The translations under genes were made by a program, and so were the position numbers. Shown in pieces: positions 18,114 to 25,643 of a stretch of 64,000 nucleotides of DNA (position 1 is its first letter; every line of letters begins with the position of its first letter). The stretch lies in contig NZ_JBHSJJ010000019.1 in assembly GCF_042652345.1 (NCBI RefSeq), positions 46,274-110,273 of the forward strand, read 5' to 3'. Source of the DNA: Negadavirga shengliensis. GTDB lineage: Bacteria; Bacteroidota; Bacteroidia; Cytophagales; Cyclobacteriaceae. The notes beneath the pieces were generated by a model that saw only the letters and a program-made list of their open reading frames with translations, was not told the origin of the DNA and ran no database searches.

Positions 18114-18881
18114 TTAACTTTCACAATACTTTGCTGCACCTTCCATACCTCCGCCAACAAGTCCAATGACTCCAGCGGCTGCACAGCCGACGATCACCCC
18201 GGTGGCTGTTCCAACTCCGGGAACAACCGTCCCAACTGCCCCTCCGACAGCAGCCCCCACGCCACAACCAACAATAGCTCCTGTCAAAGCGCTGCCCATT
18301 GTACCTGCGGCGCACCTGCCCCAGCAGGACCACCACCCGTCACATCCCATAATGACCGTGTACCCACCACCGGTATAGGTGTAATTGGCATAGTTCATCC
18401 AATTTACAAAAGAATCCATAAACATCATATTGTCCACCAAAATTTGTCTCTCGTAAAGCGGCATGTTAGAATACCTTACTTCTGTAATGGCGTTGCTTAA
18501 ACTCACGCTGTAACCTCCACTACTGTTGTATGAAGTCGGCTGGGCAATTAATCGGGAATAATCATAAAATGCATCGGAGTACACAATTCCATCTGAAGAT
18601 GTTCTGGCGTTTGGATGATGATCCTTATATGAAACGATTTCCAACCCCGCGTCCCGCGCTTCCTTCAAAAAGATATCACCTAAATCTTCTTCACTTAATT
18701 CAGTTTCACCTTCGAGCAAAGCCGCCAATGTTTTGTCAAAACTTTGAATCATCTTCTGGATATTTTCACTGTTGTCCACCAATCCGTCCGAAGATTCCAA
18801 CGCAAGGTCATCCTCAAAACCACTACAACCCATTAAAAACAATAAACAAACAATCCCAATAAAATTATTGTAGTTTTTCAT
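18114..18881 (-). CDS. lipoprotein with cysteine-rich glycine-zipper C-terminus (bacteriocin-like)
   Basis: A 255-residue lipoprotein: leader with lipobox FLMGC (Cys19), then an acidic linker (about 20-75) and a mixed domain (about 76-175). From residue 179 the character changes sharply: Cys180, a Trp-rich knot with Cys186 and Cys190, then 60 residues almost wholly Gly, Ala, Val and Thr with many GxxxG spacings, and Cys206, Cys233 and Cys253. Such glycine zippers with paired cysteines occur in the mature part of class II/colicin V-like bacteriocins and halocin C8-like peptides; they also occur in envelope proteins that merely insert in membranes. The gene is followed by a two-TM gene and a terminator, which resembles a toxin-immunity layout. 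No export or processing gene is nearby. Confidence 0.65.
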   Translation of the reverse strand: MKNYNNFIGIVCLLFLMGCSGFEDDLALESSDGLVDNSENIQKMIQSFDKTLAALLEGETELSEEDLGDIFLKEARDAGLEIVSYKDHHPNARTSSDGIVYSDAFYDYSRLIAQPTSYNSSGGYSVSLSNAITEVRYSNMPLYERQILVDNMMFMDSFVNWMNYANYTYTGGGYTVIMGCDGWWSCWGRCAAGTMGSALTGAIVGCGVGAAVGGAVGTVVPGVGTATGVIVGCAAAGVIGLVGGGMEGAAKYCES

Positions 18882-19381
18882 GATAAAATAAGATTAAAGA
18901 GTTTACATTAGGTATTTAGGATTCCGATATTTTCCTGCTACTCTTTTATTTGATGTCGGTTTTCACTTCCACATTTCCGACTTTGGGTGGTTAGCCCTTA
19001 AAAACCTATCAATCGTTAAAAAAACAAAACCAAAAAAGAAACTAGACTAATTCCCTAAAAATATAATAAATTAATATATTAAGCAAAGGATTACTTTATT
19101 TTTTATTGAAAAAATACATTGTTGTTTGGTAAAACGGTGTTTTTGTCTGTTTTCGTTCGTAAAGCGCTGATTGCGAATTTGTGTTTTTTCATTTCTCAAA
19201 AAAATGGGTTTGGGTTAGTTTACGCAATGGCTAACCCAGGTAATTGTTTCTATGCCGGACACCAACACTTGGAAAATTATCCTTCTGCAATCAAAGGAGT
19301 TCAGACCCTGTCCTCATAGGCCGCCCCATTTAGCTGCGCTCCTTAGTTGCCCCAGTTGAAGCTTCCAATCGGCGGTTTTTT
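18882..19381. other. AT-rich intergenic region with sulfatase remnant
   Basis: This 500-base stretch precedes the lipoprotein gene on the minus strand and should hold its promoter, but no good -33/-7 pair was found. The part 18960-19200 is very AT-rich without a supported gene. A short sulfatase remnant lies at 19264-19326. Confidence 0.45.
19264..19326 (-). pseudogene. short sulfatase gene remnant
   Basis: About 63 bases align closely with 21801-21858 inside the intact sulfatase gene (shared blocks include CAATCAAAGGAGT and CCTCATAGGCCG on the plus strand). This part of the intact gene encodes the conserved segment EGGVRTPLIASW. The remnant has lost four or five bases relative to it and has a stop in frame, so it no longer encodes protein. 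Confidence 0.65.
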
Positions 19382-19837
19382 CTATCTCCGATACACATAG
19401 GTGCCGGCATCGACAATGCACCACCCCCCATTGGTGAGGGACAAGTCTCCCCTTAACCACAATACTTCCTGTTCCTGACACCCATAAAGGATCCAAAAGT
19501 ACGGGTCTTCCCTCCAAAGCAGGTGGGGTGTTCTTTCATCTGATCCAATTACCTCATCCAGTACGTCGGAATCAAAAGTCAGGGTCAACATCATCCTGAA
19601 ATCTGCCTGGGATTCCCCCTGGTCCGGAACTGCATGAACAAAAGTACCGGTTAATTGGCGCTCCAATTCCGAGTTGGTTTTGACAAATGTGCCATCTGAC
19701 CGGAATTCATAGGTTTCTGTATAAGAAAAATCAGTTACATCCTCCAGTCCCCAGTCACTTCTCATTTCCACCAACTCCCATTGGCCTGTGAAATTTTTCT
19801 GAAGATCCTCAAACTCATCCGGTTGACAGGAAAACAA
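19382..19837 (-). CDS. lipocalin-like lipoprotein, 5' end possibly frameshifted
   Basis: About 151 residues with a lipocalin-like opening (FTGQWELVEMRSDWG), a run of beta strands ending EVLWLRGDLSLTNGG, and a possible lipobox Cys (FSC) at the very start. No ATG lies in frame; the only in-frame candidate is TTG at 19837, which leaves no room for a full signal peptide. Adding one T to the seven-T run at 19836-19842 joins the frame to an upstream stretch reading IEKFQLRLFF, which with LFSCQ would make a normal lipoprotein leader. So either a one-base deletion or error has broken the start, or a non-ATG start is used. It lies 42 bases from the sulfatase stop. Confidence 0.55.
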   Translation of the reverse strand: MFSCQPDEFEDLQKNFTGQWELVEMRSDWGLEDVTDFSYTETYEFRSDGTFVKTNSELERQLTGTFVHAVPDQGESQADFRMMLTLTFDSDVLDEVIGSDERTPHLLWREDPYFWILYGCQEQEVLWLRGDLSLTNGGWCIVDAGTYVYRR

Positions 19838-19878
19838 AAAAACAGCCTCAATTGAAATTTTTCAATCCTTCTATTTGG

Positions 19879-21351
19879 TCACTGACCCTCTGCCTCAAAA
19901 TACCGCTTCAAGGAATATTCAGGCTGCCAACGGTCCGGGGTGCGGCTTAGGGTGTCGGGGTCATAACCCATGGGCTTGACGACATTGGTGGTCAGGGCGG
20001 CCGTATCTCCCGATTGCCGTTGCCAGTCTTTCAACAAATCCGTCAATTCTTCTTTCTTCAATTGATGCGCTGGATTTTCCGCCAGGTTATTCAGTTCCAA
20101 CGGATCGTGCTCCAGATCAAAAAGCTGCGTATAGTCCCTTTCCGGATAACGGATCAGCTTCCACTTGTCGTCTCTTATTGCCCTTACGGTATGCCTGTAG
20201 GCGGTAAACAGGGAGTTTCTCACCCCTTCCTCCCTGCCCTGGATTACGGGTACCAGACTTTTTCCATCCAGTTGTCCGGGTGGTGGAATTCCCGCCAACT
20301 CTGCCAATGTCGGATAAATGTCATGGATATAGGCAAGCGCATCCAACTCCCGGTTTTGGAGCACACCCGGGCCCTTGATGATCAGCGGGACTTTGGTGCT
20401 GTGCTCATAAAGGCTTTGCTTTCCCAACAATCCGTGGCTGCCTACAGCCAGCCCGTTGTCAGCCGCATATACGATGATGGTGTTTTCATATTGCCCCGTT
20501 TTCCTGAGCGTTTCGATGATCCTTCCTACCTGCTGATCCAGATGGGTGACCAGCGCATAGTAGTCGGAAAGGATCATTTGGATCACTTCCGGTTTTCTGG
20601 GCCATCCGGTCAGGTTTTCATCCCGTACCGTGAGGTGGTCAAACTCAAAGGGATGGTACGGCATATAGTTGCCCGGCAAGGGAAGGGAGCCGTCCGGGTA
20701 GTGATTGATATAACCGGCTTCCGGGGAATAGGGGTCATGTGGCACCGTATAGGCCACATAGCAGAAAAAAGGCCGGCCTTTATGGGTTGCTGTATGCGTT
20801 TCAATAAAATCAATGGCCGTCTGCGTGAAGATCTCTGTGGAGTAGCCTTTGTAGGTAGCCTCACCAAGTTTTCCGTTTTTGTCGTAGTCCCTCAACGCCA
20901 CATTATAATGGTCCGCCATACCTCCCAGATACACATTGTTGGCCTGCTGAAAACAGGCCTCAAATGCTTCTTGCTCATTGTGCCACTTGCCCGTCCCAAA
21001 GGTGGTGTATCCCGCTTCTCCAAAGGCCATCGGCATGGTATGGATCCCGTTCAGGCGGTCATAGACCCTAAAGAGGTTTTGGCCACTCATCAGCATGGCC
21101 CTGCTGGCCATACAGACCGCCCCGTGGTTCCCTCCCATCACATAGGTGTTGGTAAAAAGACTGCCTTCCTGTGCCAGTTGGTCAAGATGGGGAGTCCGGA
21201 TATATGGATTGCCATAGGCCCCCAAAGCATCCGTACGTTGGTCGTCTGCAAATAAAAAAAGTACATTGGGCTTTTTGTCCTCCTCCGCTGGTGAACAGGC
21301 TCCCATCAATAAAGCAAAGGCTAAAACAAGAAGCAGATGGTAATGGGTCAT
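19879..21351 (-). CDS. sulfatase (CxAxR type), lipoprotein
   Basis: A type I sulfatase of about 490 residues. The start at 21351 is preferred to the upstream ATG at 21384 because it gives a compact lipoprotein leader (LLMGAC). Metal-binding FADDQRTDALG opens the domain, and the formylglycine site is CMASR (Cys80 from this start), that is CxAxR rather than the commoner CxPxR. PFFCYVAYTVPHDPYSPEAG and AADNGLAVGSHGLLGKQSLY are further conserved blocks. It removes sulfate esters from a glycan in the periplasm or at the surface, after Cys oxidation by a formylglycine-generating enzyme or an anaerobic maturase not found here. It is the last gene of the polysaccharide locus. Confidence 0.92.
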   Translation of the reverse strand: MTHYHLLLVLAFALLMGACSPAEEDKKPNVLFLFADDQRTDALGAYGNPYIRTPHLDQLAQEGSLFTNTYVMGGNHGAVCMASRAMLMSGQNLFRVYDRLNGIHTMPMAFGEAGYTTFGTGKWHNEQEAFEACFQQANNVYLGGMADHYNVALRDYDKNGKLGEATYKGYSTEIFTQTAIDFIETHTATHKGRPFFCYVAYTVPHDPYSPEAGYINHYPDGSLPLPGNYMPYHPFEFDHLTVRDENLTGWPRKPEVIQMILSDYYALVTHLDQQVGRIIETLRKTGQYENTIIVYAADNGLAVGSHGLLGKQSLYEHSTKVPLIIKGPGVLQNRELDALAYIHDIYPTLAELAGIPPPGQLDGKSLVPVIQGREEGVRNSLFTAYRHTVRAIRDDKWKLIRYPERDYTQLFDLEHDPLELNNLAENPAHQLKKEELTDLLKDWQRQSGDTAALTTNVVKPMGYDPDTLSRTPDRWQPEYSLKRYFEAEGQ

Positions 21352-21434
21352 ATATAGGGTTTTATAAGTCTGGTGTGTCGCCATTTAAAATTCTAAATTT
21401 CATCAAATAAGCAAGGTATCATGAAGTCAATTCT

Positions 21435-22928
21435 TCAATCAATGTTCTCCAAATGAGCCCTCAACTCATTTTCCAACTCTTTCCTTAACGCCGGAAAGCT
21501 ATCGCTTAGATTTTTGTTTTCCTCCGGATCGTCCATCAAATCAAACAGCTCAAAGGTCGGGTTTTCACTGTTCCCGTCGCTCACGATTTTCCATTTCCCT
21601 TTTCTATAGCCATATATCTCCCCACTGCCTCTCACAAAAACACTTTCTCTAATACCAACGGATTTATCACCAAAAAAGACCGGGGACAGATCGTAACCAT
21701 CCTTGGCCATATCTTCCGGAATGTCCTGTCCTACGATGGCAGCAAGCGTCGGGAGTATATCGTTAAGCGCAATCAGATCATCCCTTTCCGTTCCACTTGG
21801 AAAGTTATCCTTCCAACTGGCAATCAAAGGAGTCCGGACCCCGCCCTCATAGGCCGTCCACTTGGTTCCCCGGAATGGAAAATTAGGCATATGGTAACTG
21901 GAGTCTATTTCTGCATTGACGTCCTCCTGGCTATTGGTAACTTTTTGCAGGTCTTCGTCGGGATGTGTGCCCACAAACTGGGACCCATTGTCGCTGGCGA
22001 AAAGTATGAGGGTGTTTTCCTTAAGCCCCAATTTCTCCAATTCATCCAAAAGCAGGCCTATATAATGATCCAGTTCATGCACATAATCGGCGTAAAGGCC
22101 GGCTTGGGTTTTGCCCATAAAGCTGGGATGCACGGCAAGCGGGATATGAGGAACATAGGGCGAGAAGTAAAGGAAAAAAGGCTTGCTGCTTTGTTTTTTG
22201 TTGTATTCTTGGAGGTAATGGATGCTCTTTTCTGTCAGGTAGGGCAAAAAGTCTTCCAGCGGAATCCGTTCCAGATCTTCGGTTCCGGAAGCCGCTTCAA
22301 TCGTGTACAGATCGTGGATGATTGCCCCTGTAACCCTGTCATCGTCAAAAATCCAACATTCACTCGCACAACTGAATCCCAACCAATGTTCAAAACCCCG
22401 GTCCAGGGGGCCATCGCTCACGGGTTGGCTAAAATCTATATTCGCCCCATTGTTGTCATCCCTGAATTTCCCATATCCAACCGGCTTATTCCCGTCTGTG
22501 GTAGGAAAGGTAGTACCCAAATGCCACTTGCCAAAGCCCACCGTTTCATAACCCGCATTTACGAGCATTTGGGGTAATGTAAGCAGCCCCTCATCAATCA
22601 TGGAAGGCTCATAGTTGGCCATCACCCCGCTTTTCTTCCAACTTCTCCAGGGGTATTCCCCAGTCATAAGGGCGTACCGGGTAGGAGAACATACCGACAC
22701 CGGACAATAGGCATGGGTAAACCTTACCCCTTCACCTGCCAGTTGATCTAAATTAGGCGTCGGGACTTTGGAAAGTGAATTGTACACCCCCAAATCGCCA
22801 TAACCTAAATCATCAGCAAAAATCAGTAATATATTGGGTTGTTGAGGTGCCTCCTCCTGCTGCTGAGGCGATGAGCATGAGACGACTATGAATATATTGA
22901 TAATTACGAGACGGATGGGGGTTTTCAT
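21435..22928 (-). CDS. sulfatase (CSPTR type), lipoprotein
   Basis: A 497-residue arylsulfatase-like enzyme with a lipobox near IFIVVSC (Cys18). IFADDLGYGDLGVYN provides the metal-site aspartates, and the formylglycine motif is CSPTR (Cys80-Arg84). The KWHLGT segment, FLYFSPYVPHIPL and FASDNGSQFVGTHPDEDLQ are conserved substrate- and metal-site blocks; EGGVRTPLIASW follows. The gene is separated by about 83 bases from the next sulfatase and by about 150 from the glycosidase-like gene upstream. Part of its coding sequence is duplicated as a relic at 19264-19326. Confidence 0.93.
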   Translation of the reverse strand: MKTPIRLVIINIFIVVSCSSPQQQEEAPQQPNILLIFADDLGYGDLGVYNSLSKVPTPNLDQLAGEGVRFTHAYCPVSVCSPTRYALMTGEYPWRSWKKSGVMANYEPSMIDEGLLTLPQMLVNAGYETVGFGKWHLGTTFPTTDGNKPVGYGKFRDDNNGANIDFSQPVSDGPLDRGFEHWLGFSCASECWIFDDDRVTGAIIHDLYTIEAASGTEDLERIPLEDFLPYLTEKSIHYLQEYNKKQSSKPFFLYFSPYVPHIPLAVHPSFMGKTQAGLYADYVHELDHYIGLLLDELEKLGLKENTLILFASDNGSQFVGTHPDEDLQKVTNSQEDVNAEIDSSYHMPNFPFRGTKWTAYEGGVRTPLIASWKDNFPSGTERDDLIALNDILPTLAAIVGQDIPEDMAKDGYDLSPVFFGDKSVGIRESVFVRGSGEIYGYRKGKWKIVSDGNSENPTFELFDLMDDPEENKNLSDSFPALRKELENELRAHLENID

Positions 22929-23075
22929 TTCCTGATTTCTTTATACATTTATTCATTATAATTTTAGCAAGAACATCTAATTTTTATTTTATTAATCTAT
23001 TCCCACGGAAGCAGGGAGAATTTCTCATAAATAATGTTGCGACTGAGTGGACATTTTTTAGCTTCCGCTGAACAT

Positions 23076-25256
23076 TTAAACCCTAAAATCCACCGCTATA
23101 ATCTCGTGATCCAGGATTTTTGGAACGGTTAGCTTCACACGGCCATCCTTAACGGTGTATTCGGGTTTTTCCCCGCTCATCAGCAATTGCAGTCCTGCGA
23201 TTTCAGTTCCTCCCGGCAGCTGTATGGTAACCCGCTGCTCGGATAAGGGTATGATTTCCCTGCAGGGTCCCTTCATCATCATCGGATTGGTAAGGTTCAC
23301 CAGGTGCACCGTCATGGATGCTTGCTGACGCCAAACCGTAGTATCCAATATCCCCGCTCCCTCCACTTCGATAACTGGCGTTTCATTCAGCGCCCACCTG
23401 ATGGTATTGCGAAGCAGATTCCCATGGTCCACATTCATGATCTGCCAAAAAGAACGGTCCATATCCCCTGGAAAATAGGCCACCCTCCCCTTCCCTACCT
23501 CCTTGAGGTAAAGTTCCCTGACATCTGAATCCGGCACCCGTGGATAAACATCTTCCATCGGCAGGTCCGGGTAAGTAGGGATCAAGGTTACCGGACTTGG
23601 AAAGCGGTCCTTTGGATTGACCTCCACCCTGTAAATGGTATTGATGATGCGGTAAGCATCTTCCAATCCTTCCAGTACCGGATGAAAGCGGCGGTTATCC
23701 GGATCGCTTTTCAGACGGAGGTAACTGTTTTGCATGGGCCCCTCCACCTTGCCGGCATAGTTGACCCCCAGCAACTCAGACAAGCCAAATTCGCCCCTGG
23801 GCTGACCTTCTTCATCATAAAGTGAGGTTTCAAAGGTGGCCAGAAGACTCCCCCCTTTTTCAACAAATTTTTTCAACTGTTCACATTGAGCATCCGAAAG
23901 GGCAGCGATATTGGGAAGAATCAAAAGTTTAAAGGGATGCAGGTGTTCCTCATCCAGAAGCAGGTCATTGACCATCTCGAAAGGCATGCGGTCCTCCACC
24001 AAGGCATGGTACATGCCGTAGCCATGATCCTGAATCTGCTGTTGCCACGGCTGCCCGCCATATTTTCTGTTGGTCTGCTCAGAATAAACCACCCCCACCC
24101 TGGCCAGAGGCCGGGTATTTCTCAGGTACTTCTCCTGAGAATGGTAGGTTTGGTAGATATTGGCCACCCCATCCATCCAACGCTTGTCGAAGATCACCCC
24201 CCCGAATTTCACAAAACAGGGGAGAATCCCGTTGGCAGTACCTTCCGCCACCCAAAGCCTGATTTCCGCATCGCTTTGAACCGAGTCTTTCCAACGATAC
24301 TGCTCCTCAAGCCCTACACTGAAAATGCCCACCTGGGTCTTCATCCCCATAGTGGCACGCAGTTCTTTGGCATGTTTCCCGTTGGACCAAGGGGGTATCA
24401 CCCCTCTCCGGGCCTGCTGGTCTGCAAAAAAGAAATCAGAGTGCTTTCCCGTAATCAGCTTGTCAGGAAAGCCGTTGGGGATATACCTGGCGGTAGGTTT
24501 TCTATGGCGGATAGTTTCGTCCCACAGAAACCATAACTCCCGCAACCGGTCAATTCGCCATTCGTTGTATTTTTGATAGACCGGGTCAAGTCTGTCCTCT
24601 TTTTGTGGAAGATCCAGACCGGAAAATGCCTTAAAATGCTTTTGACAATGAATGCAATAACAGGTTCCGTGGCCGGCCCACCGGTTTGAAAAAATGGCCT
24701 CGGGTTCATAGCGCTGCATGATCTCCTCATGGATCTCCGTCATAAAGTCAAAATTGTAAGGCCCCAGTGCACAGGTCACCCACAGATCCGGATTTGCCCA
24801 GTGCCTGCGTTTTTCACCATCTCCAGTGACGGCAATCCAGTCAGGATGGGCATCATAAACCTCCTGCCTCGCAGCATGAGGGTCTGTTCTAAGAATCACC
24901 GTCATGCCCATCCTCCGGCACCTTGACACCAGGTAACCCAGGGTATCTTCTTCCCCCAACCAATTGCTCCGGTGGTGCAAAGGAATGGCTGTGGGGTAAA
25001 ATGCCACGACGCCACCGGCGCTTAACAGGACCCCATCCGCATGGATGCGCTTGAAATAATCCAGCCAGAAATCAGGATCATAGTTACCCGGATCGCTTTC
25101 CACAAAGGCAAGCTGCGCCCACCGCATGGCACGGTTAAACCAAGGCATCTCCTGAAGATCGTTGCGGGTGGAAGCGCTTATGAAAGAGTGTGCATTTCCC
25201 ATATAGGCCGCACTGCCTATTAAAGAGCCGGCTTTGATAAAATCTCTTCTTTTCAT
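23076..25256 (-). CDS. putative glycoside hydrolase (GHL6-like, with GATase-like domain), Tat-exported
   Basis: A 726-residue protein with a twin-arginine-type leader (MKRRDFIKAGSLIGSAAY). Residues about 40-380 read as a TIM-barrel with pattern RIHADGVLLSAGGVVAFYPT, GMTVILRTDPHA and EAIFSNRWAGHGTCYCIHC, matching the hypothetical glycosyl hydrolase 6 type. Residues about 395-610 look like the trimerisation/GATase-like domain of GH42-type enzymes (LLILPNIAALSDAQCEQLKK, GGSLLATFETSLYDEEG). A beta domain ends the protein. It probably acts on a glycoside in the periplasm; the specificity is unknown. CYCIHC contains closely spaced cysteines that could bind metal. Confidence 0.8.
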   Translation of the reverse strand: MKRRDFIKAGSLIGSAAYMGNAHSFISASTRNDLQEMPWFNRAMRWAQLAFVESDPGNYDPDFWLDYFKRIHADGVLLSAGGVVAFYPTAIPLHHRSNWLGEEDTLGYLVSRCRRMGMTVILRTDPHAARQEVYDAHPDWIAVTGDGEKRRHWANPDLWVTCALGPYNFDFMTEIHEEIMQRYEPEAIFSNRWAGHGTCYCIHCQKHFKAFSGLDLPQKEDRLDPVYQKYNEWRIDRLRELWFLWDETIRHRKPTARYIPNGFPDKLITGKHSDFFFADQQARRGVIPPWSNGKHAKELRATMGMKTQVGIFSVGLEEQYRWKDSVQSDAEIRLWVAEGTANGILPCFVKFGGVIFDKRWMDGVANIYQTYHSQEKYLRNTRPLARVGVVYSEQTNRKYGGQPWQQQIQDHGYGMYHALVEDRMPFEMVNDLLLDEEHLHPFKLLILPNIAALSDAQCEQLKKFVEKGGSLLATFETSLYDEEGQPRGEFGLSELLGVNYAGKVEGPMQNSYLRLKSDPDNRRFHPVLEGLEDAYRIINTIYRVEVNPKDRFPSPVTLIPTYPDLPMEDVYPRVPDSDVRELYLKEVGKGRVAYFPGDMDRSFWQIMNVDHGNLLRNTIRWALNETPVIEVEGAGILDTTVWRQQASMTVHLVNLTNPMMMKGPCREIIPLSEQRVTIQLPGGTEIAGLQLLMSGEKPEYTVKDGRVKLTVPKILDHEIIAVDFRV

Positions 25257-25643
25257 GGTCGGGGAGTGGGTTATTTCGGATTTTCTGTTGCTATCTTATA
25301 ATAATAGATATATTACGCTAGAAAATCAAATAAAATGCCTCCACTCCCTGCGATCCAATCTTTGGATTTATATGCGGACGGGTTGGGACTTGTTGCCTGC
25401 AACGGTCACTGATTTTCCACTATCCCCGTTGCCAGCCATTATTTTTATCCCATACTCATTTTCAGTTCCAAACCCCTCCCAACCCTCTGCGTCCTCTGTG
25501 GTGATTTTTTTATAACCACAGAGGAACGGAGGACACGGAGGAGGGTGCGGAGTTTTTCTGGATCTTCCGGGGGTTTTTGCCTGTTTCGCTCACCGCCCCA
25601 ACCCTCTGTGTCTTCTGTGGTTATACCCAAAGATGCAACCCCA
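25257..25643. other. intergenic region with dispersed repeat
   Basis: The 387-base gap between two polysaccharide-locus genes is mostly a dispersed repeat (25450-25635). The first half (25257-25440) shows nothing recognisable. Confidence 0.5.
25450..25635. repeat. dispersed intergenic repeat, copy 1
   Basis: This copy shares most of its sequence with 28271-28491. Both contain the word CCTCTGTGGT near both ends and an inverted pair (CTCTGTGGT against ACCACAGAG) around a short T-rich loop, followed by a shared stretch with TTTTTCTGGATC. They lie in consecutive gaps of the polysaccharide locus. The type is probably non-coding and able to fold into a hairpin. Confidence 0.75.

Noticed and set aside
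17867..18184. Longer, 105-residue reading of the two-TM protein
   Set aside because: The first 25 residues overlap the end of the lipoprotein gene out of frame; the ATG at 18109, 4 bases after that gene's stop, is the sensible start.
18099..18500. Plus-strand proline/threonine-rich frames opposite the glycine zipper
   Set aside because: Antisense of Gly/Ala/Val-rich codons gives Pro/Thr/Ala-rich readings; the lipoprotein on the minus strand has the lipobox and domain structure.
19119..19319. Plus-strand frame of 66 codons
   Set aside because: It runs antisense through the sulfatase remnant and AT-rich non-coding sequence, with no domain.
20014..21255. Plus-strand frame of 413 codons
   Set aside because: It is antisense to a sulfatase with intact catalytic motifs; the long frame is a codon-bias shadow.
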